Assembly (NCBI GenBank): GCA_963842065.1
Contig: CAWJEW010000004.1
Span: forward strand, 1 to 64,000
Reading direction: 5' to 3'
Length of the DNA: 64,000 bases
DNA from: CAITWD01 sp963842065
Lineage (GTDB): Bacteria; Actinomycetota; Thermoleophilia; Miltoncostaeales; Miltoncostaeaceae
Shown here: positions 1-8,678 of the stretch, piece by piece
Layout: the number at the start of each line of letters is the position of its first letter
How positions within the stretch are numbered: position 1 is the first letter of the stretch
Notes under the pieces: model-generated
Database searches by the model: none
Told to the model about the DNA's origin: nothing
What the model saw: only the letters and a program-made list of their open reading frames with translations
Program-made: the position numbers and the translations under genes

Positions 1-187
1 TGACCCGCACGCCGTTGACAGTGATGCGTCGCGGCCGCCCGGCGCCCCGCATGCACAGCACCTCGACCTCGTAGCCCGCACTCACGAGCGCTTCGGCCTC
101 TCGACGGACCGGCATCTCATACAAGTCCGTCTGGCGGACGATCAAGGCCCGGGGCGGCGCGGGCTGGCGGCGAGAAAGCGTGAGCAT
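1..187 (-). CDS. glycosyltransferase family 4, N-terminal part (runs off left edge)
   Basis: Reading the minus strand from the ATG at 187 gives 62 codons before the window ends. The start MLTLSRRQ is followed by ALIVRQTDLYEMPVRREAEA and then SAGYEVEVLCMRG, the usual first beta-strand, glycine-poor loop and helix of a GT-B fold (GT4-like) glycosyltransferase acceptor domain. It begins 7 bases after the stop of the deacetylase-glycosyltransferase fusion, so the two genes are very probably co-transcribed in a polysaccharide locus that continues to the left. Donor, acceptor and the catalytic C-terminal half cannot be seen here. The family is inferred from a short N-terminus only. Confidence 0.7.
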   Translation of the reverse strand, partial: MLTLSRRQPAPPRALIVRQTDLYEMPVRREAEALVSAGYEVEVLCMRGAGRPRRITVNGVRV

Positions 188-194
188 ACGGTGT

Positions 195-2918
195 CTATTG
201 GTTGGGAGCGAGAATACGGTGCGGTGCGCATGCGACGGGCGTGGCTGGTGCCGGTGGAATCCGACGCAGCGTGTCGAGCAGGCCGCGCGCGGCGACGTCC
301 CACGCGTAGCGTTCGACCGCCAGCGCACGACCGCACACGCCAAGCTGGGCGCCCAAGCGCTCGTCGTTGAGGAGCCGCACGATCGCCGTGGCGACGTCAT
401 CGGGGGCGTCGGCGATCAGTAGGTGCTCCCCGTCGATGACGTCGAGCCCCTCGCAGCCGAGCGTGGTGGAGACGATCGGCCGGCTCATCGCGAGCGCTTC
501 AACGAGCTTCAGCCGCGTGCCGCCGCCCATCCGGACCGGTACGACGATCACCGTGGCGCGGCCAAGCAGCGCGGCGACGCTCGGCACCTCCCCGGTGGTC
601 GCCACCCCGTCGCGTTCCATACGCCGGCGATCCGCGGCGGAGCCGCGGCCCACGATCAGCAGCCGCGCTGCCGGAGCGGCCGAGCGCACGCGTGGCCACA
701 CCTCCTCCACCAGCCACCGCGCGGCGTCGAGGTTCGGTCGGTAGTCGAGCACGCCGTTGAAGACGACCAGTCCCGGTTCGGACGGAATGCCGGGTGTCGG
801 CGCGAACGCCTCGACGTCAACGCCGTTGGGGACCACCGCTACCCGCACGTCGGGGTGCTCGGCGCGGATGAGCGACGCTTCGCGTTCGGACGTCACGAGG
901 ACGGTTTGCGCGGATTGCCATGCGGCCTGTTCGACGCGCCGGACACGCCGCGCCTCAAGCGTGTGGAAGACGCGGCGCAGGGGCGACGACTCGCCGCGAG
1001 CGAGGCGTTGGGCGACCTCGTACTCGATGTTGTGCTCGTCGAGGATCACCGGCAGCGAATCGGGCACGGGCAGGCCTGCCAGCGCGCTTGACTCGAGCAT
1101 CACCACGCTCACGTGCTCCTCACCGGCGATGCGCCGCGCCGCCTCGGTCAGTTGCGGCGTCCTGACGCTGGATGTCGCCCATGGCGTTGCCGTCGCGATG
1201 CAGCGCAGCTGCGCCATGCGCTTCGCCCAGCCGTGCAGCGGGGCAAACGGCACCAGCTCGAGGCGGAGGCCGCGCGGCAGGGACGCCTGCGCCGGTGGCA
1301 TGGCGCGCGGCGTGTCGTAGGCAAGCACCGTCACGTCATGCTCGGCCGCGGCGGCGAGCGCGAGGTTGAACACGCGGGCCTGGAAGCCGCTTCGCACCGG
1401 ATAGGGCATCTGGGCGCTGATGATCAGCAGGTGATGGCGGCGGGACGTCACTTGCGGATCGAACATCCGGATCGCCGCGGCGTCGTGCGCGGGGCCGTCG
1501 ATCCGCCAACCGTCGACGGTGCCGACGATCCGCGACGCGGCGCGGGCTCGCCACCAGGCCGCCGCATCGCGTGGCAGCGCGCACCATGGGGCGTCGCGCA
1601 GCGCTGCCTCGAGAAACCGTTCGTAGGCGCCGACACGGGATGGGTCGAGCATGTAGTCGGGGTGGGTGATCATGAGGCACAGCCCGCCCGCGTCGCGCAG
1701 CGCGTGCGCCTTGTCGAGCCACAGGGTCTCGTCCGCGTGGCGCAGGATCTCAAACAGCGTGTGGTCCTGGGGCATCGTGATCGGGAGTTCGACCATCTCC
1801 TGGTTGAAGAAGGGCAGGACCGAGCAGCAGCCGCCGGGCTGCGGCTCGTACGGGTCGGTGTCGGGGTACGACGAGTCGTACGTGAAGCCGAGCGTGGGCA
1901 TCCAGTCGTAAACACGGTGTGTAGCGGGAGAGCGAAACCCGACCGCGCCCCACGCCTGCGCTGCGGCCCGCATCCCGGGCAGGCGCGCGTTCAGCGTTGC
2001 GAGCGATTCGAGGTCGCGCCCGTCGTGACGCAGTCCGTGGACGCCGATCTCGAAGCCGTCGTGGGTGAGGCCCTCAATCACGCCGGGATCGACACGGTAC
2101 CGCTCGGGGACGAAGTTCCAGCTCGACCGGAGTCCGAGTTGCTGCTCGACGTTCGTGAGGATCGCCACGGCATCGTGCCCCGTCTGCGTCTCGACGTCGT
2201 GCGTCAGGACGAGCGCCCACCGGTGTGGCGCCGGCCATGGTGCGATGGTCGGCAGCGGCTGCGCTGCGACGCGCGCCGCGAGCCGCACGACGAGCTCATC
2301 GAGCTGCATCGCGGAGGCGTCAAACGGGTAGCGGGGACAGCGCGAGCGTCCCTGGATGTGGCGCAGCCCACGGCGAAGCCAGAGCTGCGTGCTGCGCGGC
2401 ATCATCGGCCGCGCCGCGTAGTACGCGGTCTTTGCGACGCGCCGGGCGGAGCGTCGCCGGTTCCCGCCGGTGTAGGTCTGGTAGCGCTCCGACTCGAGGC
2501 TCCGCACCGCATCGTCCGGGTCGAACGGCAGAAACACGCTGCCGTCGGCGCTGCTCCACGAGGAGCCGACCGCTCGGCCTGCGGCGTCGCAGACCGGCAA
2601 TTCGCGGTTCCAGATGCGTCCGGAGTCGCGCAGCAGCGCCTGCGCCGCGTCATCGGTCAGCATCGATGAATAGACCGGCAGCCGCCCGAACGTGAACGCG
2701 CCGGTGCGTGCGGATCCGGGGTCGCTGCCGCGCGGGAAACTGAGCGTCGGCCCATCGCCTGAGCCGGACGGCGCGATGACCACGAGGCTCGCGACACCGC
2801 GTGGCGGTGTCGGTTGGGCGCCGAGCACCGCGTAGGGGACGCGCAGACGGTCGAACGCCGCGACCGGCTGCGTTGCGACGAGGACACCCGTGCCGATCGA
2901 CACGGCGGTGTCGATCAT
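195..2918 (-). CDS. fusion of polysaccharide deacetylase (NodB-like) and GT4 glycosyltransferase
   Basis: A 907-residue protein with two recognisable enzymes. Residues about 230-480 resemble the NodB/CE4 polysaccharide deacetylase fold: LTHDVE (Asp241) stands where the metal-binding Asp pair lies, and HGLRH (His294, His298) is the HxxxH metal site; the second Asp of the usual DD is Val. Residues about 510-890 are a GT-B glycosyltransferase, with DEHNIEYEV, the donor-site VPNGVDVEAF and the C-terminal GGGTRLKLVEALAMSRPIVS (EX7E-type) motif. The first 200 residues match nothing I recognise. No signal peptide or membrane span is obvious, so it should act in the cytoplasm. It is followed 7 bases later by another glycosyltransferase, suggesting an exopolysaccharide or glycolipid pathway. 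Both activities in one chain could couple deacetylation to sugar transfer. Substrates are unknown. Confidence 0.9.
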   Translation of the reverse strand: MIDTAVSIGTGVLVATQPVAAFDRLRVPYAVLGAQPTPPRGVASLVVIAPSGSGDGPTLSFPRGSDPGSARTGAFTFGRLPVYSSMLTDDAAQALLRDSGRIWNRELPVCDAAGRAVGSSWSSADGSVFLPFDPDDAVRSLESERYQTYTGGNRRRSARRVAKTAYYAARPMMPRSTQLWLRRGLRHIQGRSRCPRYPFDASAMQLDELVVRLAARVAAQPLPTIAPWPAPHRWALVLTHDVETQTGHDAVAILTNVEQQLGLRSSWNFVPERYRVDPGVIEGLTHDGFEIGVHGLRHDGRDLESLATLNARLPGMRAAAQAWGAVGFRSPATHRVYDWMPTLGFTYDSSYPDTDPYEPQPGGCCSVLPFFNQEMVELPITMPQDHTLFEILRHADETLWLDKAHALRDAGGLCLMITHPDYMLDPSRVGAYERFLEAALRDAPWCALPRDAAAWWRARAASRIVGTVDGWRIDGPAHDAAAIRMFDPQVTSRRHHLLIISAQMPYPVRSGFQARVFNLALAAAAEHDVTVLAYDTPRAMPPAQASLPRGLRLELVPFAPLHGWAKRMAQLRCIATATPWATSSVRTPQLTEAARRIAGEEHVSVVMLESSALAGLPVPDSLPVILDEHNIEYEVAQRLARGESSPLRRVFHTLEARRVRRVEQAAWQSAQTVLVTSEREASLIRAEHPDVRVAVVPNGVDVEAFAPTPGIPSEPGLVVFNGVLDYRPNLDAARWLVEEVWPRVRSAAPAARLLIVGRGSAADRRRMERDGVATTGEVPSVAALLGRATVIVVPVRMGGGTRLKLVEALAMSRPIVSTTLGCEGLDVIDGEHLLIADAPDDVATAIVRLLNDERLGAQLGVCGRALAVERYAWDVAARGLLDTLRRIPPAPATPVACAPHRILAPNQ

Positions 2919-3218
2919 GTCCGGTCTCCCGTGCGGGTGTTGAGCGGCCCGGTCGGGTGGGCCGCGACGACGCGGACGTCGGCGTGGCCCGGAATCTGCC
3001 GACGTACGGTCAGCTGGAGCGGGGAGTGATCAGGCCGCACCGCCGTGGGCTGATGGGTGTGTTCTGTGGGATTCTTGGTCTGCAATGCGATGAGTCTTTC
3101 GGGTTCTCAGTCAGGTGCGTTGCGGTGTCGGACGGGCGTTCCTCGCAGGTGGGAGCCGGTCGGGTACGCGTCCTCCACCACGGAACCGTTCGCCTCAGCT
3201 CGCGGTTGGGCCGCCGCG
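2919..3218. other. intergenic region, no gene seen
   Basis: About 300 bases between the deacetylase-glycosyltransferase start and the membrane-protein stop, both on the minus strand. No reading frame here shows the strong third-position GC bias of its neighbours. It presumably holds the promoter of the polysaccharide genes, but no convincing -35/-10 pair can be read. Confidence 0.4.
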
Positions 3219-3842
3219 CTACGCCGGCGCGACGCTCGGTGCGCCACGCGCCTTGTTCTCGGACACGATCGCGGCAAAGGCGACCGCGACCAGGCCGAAC
3301 CCGGCGATCTCCGACGCCATCTTGAAGGCGACCTTGATCTCGTACGGCCACGAGCCGGTGGCGATCCCCAGGTGCCGGAACGCGAACGGCACGCCGATGT
3401 GCAGAACGAACGACAGGACGAGCAGCCCCGCGGCGATCTGCAGCAGGCGGCCGACGGGGGCCGGCTCGTCCCGCGCCGACAACCACAACCCGATGAGGAG
3501 CAGCAACAGGAGCGGCAGAACGAGCAGCACCCCGTCGCTGGTCTGCGGCACCTCGAGCAGGCTGAGCAACGCGTACGCGGCGAGCGCCGCGCCGCAGATA
3601 CCGGGCCAGCGCTGACGGCTCGTCAGGCCGGCGGCAATACCGGCCGCGGCGGCGATGACCACGATCAGGCTGCTTGCGACGCCGAAGACGCTCGAATCGA
3701 GACCCGAATCGAGCGCGTTGATCCGCAGGCCATACACGCCCGTGTCGATCAGATGTGTGGCGATCTGCGCCGCGACGATGGCGACGATGGCGGCCACGCC
3801 CCAGGCAAGCACCCTCCGCGTCTGTTCGGATGGACGTTTCAT
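3219..3842 (-). CDS. multi-pass membrane protein of unknown function
   Basis: From the ATG at 3842 (MKRPSEQTRRV) the protein is 207 residues with about six hydrophobic segments: VLAWGVAAIVAIVAAQ, VASSLIVVIAAAAGIAAG, ICGAALAAYALLSLL, VLLVLPLLLLLLIGLWL, LLQIAAGLLVLSFVLHIG and IAGFGLVAVAFAAIVS. The frame is open for 39 codons further upstream, to an ATG at 3959, but those codons give a hydrophilic, low-complexity stretch unlike the rest, so the inner start is preferred. Neither start has a clear ribosome binding site. No catalytic motif or family is recognised. It is transcribed in the same direction as the L,D-transpeptidase gene upstream of it, with about 220 bases between. Confidence 0.65.
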   Translation of the reverse strand: MKRPSEQTRRVLAWGVAAIVAIVAAQIATHLIDTGVYGLRINALDSGLDSSVFGVASSLIVVIAAAAGIAAGLTSRQRWPGICGAALAAYALLSLLEVPQTSDGVLLVLPLLLLLLIGLWLSARDEPAPVGRLLQIAAGLLVLSFVLHIGVPFAFRHLGIATGSWPYEIKVAFKMASEIAGFGLVAVAFAAIVSENKARGAPSVAPA

Positions 3843-4059
3843 GACCGGCCGGATGGAGGGTTCATGCCCCCAATTTTCACGAGAGCCGGCATTGGTGTAA
3901 CCAACCGAAAGGCCAGGTTCGTCTCCTGGCTTCGGTCGCGGCGTCCGCATAATGCGCATTCAGGGTGGCCCGCCTCGGGCGAGTTGCGCTCGCCGTTCAT
4001 GCAACGGGCGTCGCGCGCTATGGCGAACGCGACCTGGCGGGTCGCTCGAGCTCGGTGGA

Positions 4060-4806
4060 TCAGTAGCGCGCGAGGGCTGCCGGCCCCGCCAACACGATCC
4101 GCGGATGATCCGCCGGACGCAACCAGTCGAGGATCCGTACGAGAGTCGTCTGCGCAATCGAGACACAACCCGCTGTGGGGTCAGCGGTGCCGACGTGCAA
4201 GAAGATGGCTGACCCATATGGGCCGGTGGCCGGAGTGTTGAAGTTGATGACGGCGAAATAGGCGTACGGCGTCGGCTCACGCCACAGGCATTCCGTGTCC
4301 CCACCGAAGGGATTGTGGGCGCAATCGGTGTTCGCCGAATGCTGGAAACTGTTGTACCTCCGACCGTCGGCGGGATTTTCATCCCAATAGTCACCGGGGA
4401 CGAGGCGATGGAACCGGTACGCCACGCCAGGATTTGGCGCGGTGCCGTAGATGGTCGCGCCGACGGTGTAGATCCCCTCCGGGGTCGTCCCATCGCCCTC
4501 TCGTCGACGTTGGGCGGCGCGCCAGCCGTTGCGGCCAACGCGCGCACGCGTCGGACCAAACACCTGCTTCCACACCCCATTCACATCGTCGAACGCGCGA
4601 AGGGTCGCAACGCTGGACGTCGACGATTTGGACGTCACGACGACCAGCTGCTTCGCGCCGTAGACGTTCGTGAGCCGGATCGGCCCTCGTGGGGCGGAAC
4701 CCGAGGTTGCGGCGTGAGCCGACCCGACGTCGGCGAGCAGTGCGAACGTCGCGGCAAGCACCACCGCTCGCCCAAACCGCCCTGCCGTCGATCGCCACGC
4801 TGTCAT
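4060..4806 (-). CDS. secreted L,D-transpeptidase-family protein (YkuD-like)
   Basis: The 248-residue product begins MTAWRSTAGRFGRAVVLAA, a basic N-region and hydrophobic core ending in SAHA, which looks like a Sec signal peptide. The ATG at 4806 is preceded by GGAG five bases upstream; a second ATG at 4836 is possible. The C-terminal half contains FLHVGTADPTAGCVSI, the conserved His and Cys of the L,D-transpeptidase HxG...(S/T)xGC(I/V) active site. Upstream, TTPEGIYTV and the tyrosine-rich YNSFQHSANTDCAHN match the ErfK/YbiS/YkuD layout. Such enzymes make 3-3 cross-links in peptidoglycan or attach proteins to it; some actinobacterial members have other roles. It acts outside the membrane. Family assignment is firm, exact substrate is not. 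Confidence 0.86.
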   Translation of the reverse strand: MTAWRSTAGRFGRAVVLAATFALLADVGSAHAATSGSAPRGPIRLTNVYGAKQLVVVTSKSSTSSVATLRAFDDVNGVWKQVFGPTRARVGRNGWRAAQRRREGDGTTPEGIYTVGATIYGTAPNPGVAYRFHRLVPGDYWDENPADGRRYNSFQHSANTDCAHNPFGGDTECLWREPTPYAYFAVINFNTPATGPYGSAIFLHVGTADPTAGCVSIAQTTLVRILDWLRPADHPRIVLAGPAALARY

Positions 4807-4848
4807 CGGTGCTCCGGTGATTGTGTCCATCCTCAAGCGCAGATGATT

Positions 4849-5907
4849 CTATGGATCAGGGCCCTGTTCCAGAGGCGCACCGTCAGGTCGGTCGGGGGAC
4901 CAAATCGTGCGGCGCACGAGTCCCTGCGGCGCCTCGACCCAGTCCACCAGACTCGGACACACACCGATCTGCCGACCGGCGCTGTCGACCCGAAACCGAC
5001 CCAGATGGGTCCGCAGGCGCAGAGAAACGGCGGCCGCCCACAGGTCGTCAGGACTGGACGACCCGGCGGCCACGAGTGCGGCGTGTGCGACCAGCCCCGC
5101 CGCCGCAGCTTGCGCTGCCGGATACTCGGCCTCGCTTGGCAACCCGAAGACCGGCCGCGGCCCATCGGGTGGCCATTGCGTCGGCCCGATCCAGCCCACC
5201 AGCGCTGTCCCAAGTTCGCTGGCCGCGTCGGCGATACCGCAGAGCACCAGCCCGACCACCAGCCGTGTGCCGCGCAGCGCGCCGGCGAGGGCCAGGTCGT
5301 CTTCGCGGCGTCCGCACCCGATGATCGCCTGCGCACCGCGCCGCAGTGCGTGGGAAACCGCGTCATCGACGCCCTCGGGATGGAGCTCGCCGACCCACAG
5401 CGGTGTTGCCCCATGTGCCGCCAGGGCATCCCGCGCACCACTGGCCACACCGCGGCTGAACTGCGAGGGCGCCACCAGGAGCACGACGCGCGCCGCGTCG
5501 ATGCCACGCGCAGACAGCACGTGCGGCAGCCCCGACCAATACCGCTCGGCCGGCGCAAGCACGTCGATCTGGCGAATCGGGCTGGGACGTGCCGCAGCAG
5601 CTCCGTGGTTCCAGATCACCCACGGGGAACCGGCCAGCTCCTGTTGCACCGCGCGCATCGGGCCGCTGCCGTACGGTCCGAACACCAGGTCATGCCGGCC
5701 CACAAGTCCGCGCACCGCGCGTGCGGTCCGGGCGTCATCGCTTGTGGCATCGACAATCGTCAGCCGCACGCCCGCATGTTCGGCCCACGCCTGGAACGCA
5801 CGCGCCGCGTCGCATCCGCCAAACGCGTACCGACCCGACAGCGCCAGGGCCGCAGCTGCACGAACCTGGGCGCTCATCGGCTCACCGACGGCACACTGAG
5901 CCGACAT
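4849..5907 (-). CDS. periplasmic-binding-protein-like (type 1) protein without signal peptide
   Basis: About 352 residues from the ATG at 5907 (MSAQCAVGEP). The layout follows branched-chain amino-acid-type ligand-binding proteins (PBP1 fold): LSGRYAFGGCDAARAFQAWA for the ligand-side first helix, VRLTIVDATSDDARTARAV, DLVFGPYGSG for the second subdomain entry, then RVVLLVAPSQFSRGVASGA and LVGWIGPTQWPPDGPRPVFG. Classical family members are exported and lipidated, but none of the in-frame starts (6024, 5907, 5877) gives a signal sequence. It may thus be a cytoplasmic sensor, or the signal peptide may be encoded from a start I cannot place. No permease or ATPase genes adjoin it. It begins on the minus strand, divergent from the GerW-like gene. 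Confidence 0.7.
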   Translation of the reverse strand: MSAQCAVGEPMSAQVRAAAALALSGRYAFGGCDAARAFQAWAEHAGVRLTIVDATSDDARTARAVRGLVGRHDLVFGPYGSGPMRAVQQELAGSPWVIWNHGAAAARPSPIRQIDVLAPAERYWSGLPHVLSARGIDAARVVLLVAPSQFSRGVASGARDALAAHGATPLWVGELHPEGVDDAVSHALRRGAQAIIGCGRREDDLALAGALRGTRLVVGLVLCGIADAASELGTALVGWIGPTQWPPDGPRPVFGLPSEAEYPAAQAAAAGLVAHAALVAAGSSSPDDLWAAAVSLRLRTHLGRFRVDSAGRQIGVCPSLVDWVEAPQGLVRRTIWSPDRPDGAPLEQGPDP

Positions 5908-6127
5908 GACGGCACCTCGGGATACCGGTGGCGGCAGGGTCGCCAGATCACCGCTGCTGGGCTGGTACCCACGAGCCGGACCTCCTTGTGAGGGCATGAT
6001 CGCCCATTCGGCGGTGTCCACCAAAGCGGCTCAACCCCAGCAACCCGGGGCGGGTCCCAAGACACATGCGATCTGCGCGTGAACGACTACGATGTACGTG
6101 TCCCGAGCGACAGGCAGGTGATCGAGC

Positions 6128-6529
6128 ATGGACACGCAGCAGTTGACGAGCAGAATCGCCGAGCATCTTTCGGTGCGTCGCGCCTTCGGCGCCGCGTATG
6201 AGAAGGACGGCCTGCTCGTGATCCCAGTGGCGCTCGTCGCTGGGGGCGGCGGGGGTGGCCGGAGAGCGATGCCGCCCGAAGGCCAGGGCCCACAGGCGGC
6301 CTCGACGCCGTGGGACGATGTCGACCACGGGCGTGACGGCACCGCGCGGTCCGACGCCGGCGGAGGCTTCGGCGGCCTTGTCATGCCCGTCGGGGCGTAC
6401 GTCGTCAAGGATGATCAAGTCCGCTGGGTGCCGGCGGTGAATGTTACCGTGATCGTCCTGGCCAGCCTCAGCGTGATCCGATTGCTGGCCCGGTCGTCGA
6501 TACGCCGTCGGCGGCGCCGGCACAGTTGA
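6128..6529 (+). CDS. GerW/YtfJ-family protein with C-terminal membrane segment
   Basis: 133 residues. The pattern EKDGLLVIPVALVAGGGGGG, a variable acidic loop, GGGFGGLVMPVGAYVV and VRWVPAVNV is diagnostic of the GerW (YtfJ) family, which in Bacillus is a sporulation/germination protein. A hydrophobic segment (TVIVLASLSVIRLLA) and a basic tail end the protein. Homologues occur widely in actinobacteria that do not make endospores; their role there is unknown. It is divergent from the binding-protein-like gene and lies about 260 bases upstream of the ABC transporter. The ribosome binding site is weak. Family assignment is confident; function is not. Confidence 0.85.
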   Translation: MDTQQLTSRIAEHLSVRRAFGAAYEKDGLLVIPVALVAGGGGGGRRAMPPEGQGPQAASTPWDDVDHGRDGTARSDAGGGFGGLVMPVGAYVVKDDQVRWVPAVNVTVIVLASLSVIRLLARSSIRRRRRRHS

Positions 6530-6788
6530 CGGCGGCGCGGGCCCAGCCGAGCGTGTCGCGGGCGGCGGCTTCTGAACCACGGGCCGCACGTGCATTGATG
6601 CAGGGCGAGGACTCCCTGGCCTGGGGCTGGCCATCCGAGTGGCCGCATCGCGACCTGCCGACCCACGACAACGAGCGCCCGGCGTGCATCGGGTCGGCAC
6701 GGTGGATGTCGTTGCCGACCGACACGCGGGCGAGCCGTCGGTCGCCGCACGCCGGGCGATGGGTTGGCGCGGCGTCCGGCGTGGGCCG

Positions 6789-8639
6789 ATGACCTCGACC
6801 TCGACCACGACCACGACCACGACGTGGGCGATCGAGGCCCACGGCGTGCGCAAGGCGTTCGGAGACACCCAGGCGCTCGACGGGGTCGACCTACGGGCAG
6901 AGACGGGCAAGGTGCTGGCGCTACTGGGACCCAACGGCGCGGGCAAGACGACACTCGTGCGCATCCTGACGACGCTTCTGGCGGCTGACGCGGGCTCTGC
7001 GCGCGTCGCGGGGTTCGATGTCGCGCACGATGCCGCCGCGGTGCGCTCGATGATCGGCCTGTCGGGTCAGTTCGCCGCGATCGACAATCTGCTCACCGGC
7101 CGCGAGAACCTCGAGATGGTGGGCGAGCTGTATCGACTCGGTCGCCGCGAATCGCGACGCCGCGCTGCCGAGGCGCTCGATCAGTTCGGCCTCGCCGAGG
7201 CCGGCGACCGACTTGCCAAGACCTACTCGGGCGGAATGCTGCGACGGCTCGATCTGGCCGCCGGCCTCATCGCGCGCCCTCCGATCCTCATCCTCGACGA
7301 GCCGACGACGGGCCTGGACCCCCGGACGCGCCTTGAGATGTGGGAGCTGATCGAGCGACTCGTCGCCGACGGAACGACGGTGCTCTTGACCACGCAATAC
7401 CTGGAGGAGGCCGATCGGCTCGCCCACCGCATCGTGGTGATCGACCGAGGGCGGGTCGTCGCCGAGGGCACCGCCAATGACCTCAAGACGGCGCTGGGGG
7501 GCGACGTCGTCGAGATGCACGTCCAACGAGCCCAAGACTTTGATCGCGCGGCCGTCGCCGTCGCGGCGCTCGGAGACGGCGCAGCGGTACTCGATCGCGA
7601 TCGCCAGCGCCTCACGTTGCCCGCCCTGAAAGGTCCTGCGACGCTTCGTGCGGCCCTCGATCGGCTCGGCGACGCCGGCGTGCCACTCGAGGACATCGGC
7701 ATCCGGCGACCTTCGCTCGACGATGTCTTCTTGTCGCTCACCGGAGACGCGGCGAGCGACGGCGATACCGTCGCCGCCGGGCACGGTCACAACGCGTCGC
7801 CGTCCGCACCCGCCGCACCGAGTGGCGAGCGCGACCACCAGCCGGCACCGAGCGCGCCGATGTACCCGCAGACCCCCGCGCCCCGGTTCGCGGCGCTGAG
7901 CGACATCGCCGTCATCACCCGACGCAACCTCAAGCGCATCGTGCGAACACCGCGATTGCTCGCGGTCTCCTCGATCCAACCCGTGATGTTCGTGCTGCTG
8001 TTTCGCTACGTCTTCGGGGGGGCCATCCGTGTGCCGGGCGGCGGCAGTTACATCAACTACCTCGTTCCCGCAATCCTGCTGCAGGCGACCTTGTTCGGCG
8101 CCACGACCGCGGTCGCGATGTCCACGGACCTCGCCGGCGGCATGATCGATCGGTTCCGTTCGCTGCCGATGGCCCGCTCGGCCGTGCTGGCGGGCCGCGC
8201 GCTCGCGGACATGGTGCGCAGTACCCTCGTGGTAGCGCTCGTGCTCTGCGTCAGCATCGTGATCGGGTTCCGTTTCCACAACGGCGCCGCCGGCGCCGCC
8301 GGCGCGCTGTTGCTCGCTCTGGCGTTCGGGTTTGCCTTCATCTGGCTGTTCGCGCTCGTCGGCATGCTGGTCAAGGATCCCGAGACCGCGCAGCTTGCCG
8401 GATTCCTCCCGATCTTCCCGCTCATCTTCGCGAGCTCGGCGTTCGTGCCGGTCCAGACGATGCCCGGCTGGCTCCAGAGCTTCGCCAACGTTCAGCCGGT
8501 GAGCGTCACCATCAGCGCCAGCCGCGCCATGCTGGACGGCGGCGACGTCCAACGCTGGCTGTGGCAGTCAGTGGTGTGGATTGTCGCCATCCTCGTGATC
8601 GTCGTCCCGCTCGCGGTGCGCGCGTATCGCAAGCTCTGA
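6789..8639 (+). CDS. ABC transporter, DrrA-type ATPase fused to DrrB-type permease
   Basis: From the ATG at 6789 this is a 616-residue single-chain exporter. Residues about 14-330 form a DrrA-like ATPase with Walker A GPNGAGKTT (47-55), signature YSGGMLRRLDLA, Walker B LILDEPTTGLDP and a C-terminal DrrA-type extension ending DDVFLSLTG. After a proline/alanine-rich linker (about 335-370), residues about 375-616 form an ABC-2 permease with about six membrane segments. DrrA and DrrB are normally separate proteins that export drugs or lipids; here one polypeptide carries both, and it would work as a homodimer. The N-terminus is a run of Thr/Ser encoded by a CGAC/CACGAC repeat. The frame is open upstream to 6639, but that part has atypical codon use. 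A strong hairpin overlaps the stop. Substrate unknown. Confidence 0.92.
   Translation: MTSTSTTTTTTTWAIEAHGVRKAFGDTQALDGVDLRAETGKVLALLGPNGAGKTTLVRILTTLLAADAGSARVAGFDVAHDAAAVRSMIGLSGQFAAIDNLLTGRENLEMVGELYRLGRRESRRRAAEALDQFGLAEAGDRLAKTYSGGMLRRLDLAAGLIARPPILILDEPTTGLDPRTRLEMWELIERLVADGTTVLLTTQYLEEADRLAHRIVVIDRGRVVAEGTANDLKTALGGDVVEMHVQRAQDFDRAAVAVAALGDGAAVLDRDRQRLTLPALKGPATLRAALDRLGDAGVPLEDIGIRRPSLDDVFLSLTGDAASDGDTVAAGHGHNASPSAPAAPSGERDHQPAPSAPMYPQTPAPRFAALSDIAVITRRNLKRIVRTPRLLAVSSIQPVMFVLLFRYVFGGAIRVPGGGSYINYLVPAILLQATLFGATTAVAMSTDLAGGMIDRFRSLPMARSAVLAGRALADMVRSTLVVALVLCVSIVIGFRFHNGAAGAAGALLLALAFGFAFIWLFALVGMLVKDPETAQLAGFLPIFPLIFASSAFVPVQTMPGWLQSFANVQPVSVTISASRAMLDGGDVQRWLWQSVVWIVAILVIVVPLAVRAYRKL
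6790..6825 (+). repeat. short tandem repeat coding for Thr-rich N-terminus
   Basis: The first codons of the ABC transporter consist of ACC/ACG/TCG in a near-perfect run of CGAC and CCACGA units, giving MTSTSTTTTTTTW. Runs of this kind can expand or contract; a change that is not a multiple of three would move the start out of frame. Confidence 0.55.
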
Positions 8640-8678
8640 GGTCGCCGGCGCCGGCCGGCCCTCCATCCGGCGACCTCA
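8637..8678 (+). terminator. hairpin terminator after the ABC transporter
   Basis: A perfect 12-bp inverted repeat (TGAGGTCGCCGG and CCGGCGACCTCA) with an 18-base GC-rich loop begins in the stop codon itself. There is no T tract, as is usual in high-GC genomes, so termination is inferred. Confidence 0.6.

Noticed and set aside
6921..8552. 543-codon minus-strand frame opposite the ABC transporter
   Set aside because: Shadow of a gene with Walker motifs and helices; own product is charged and motif-free.
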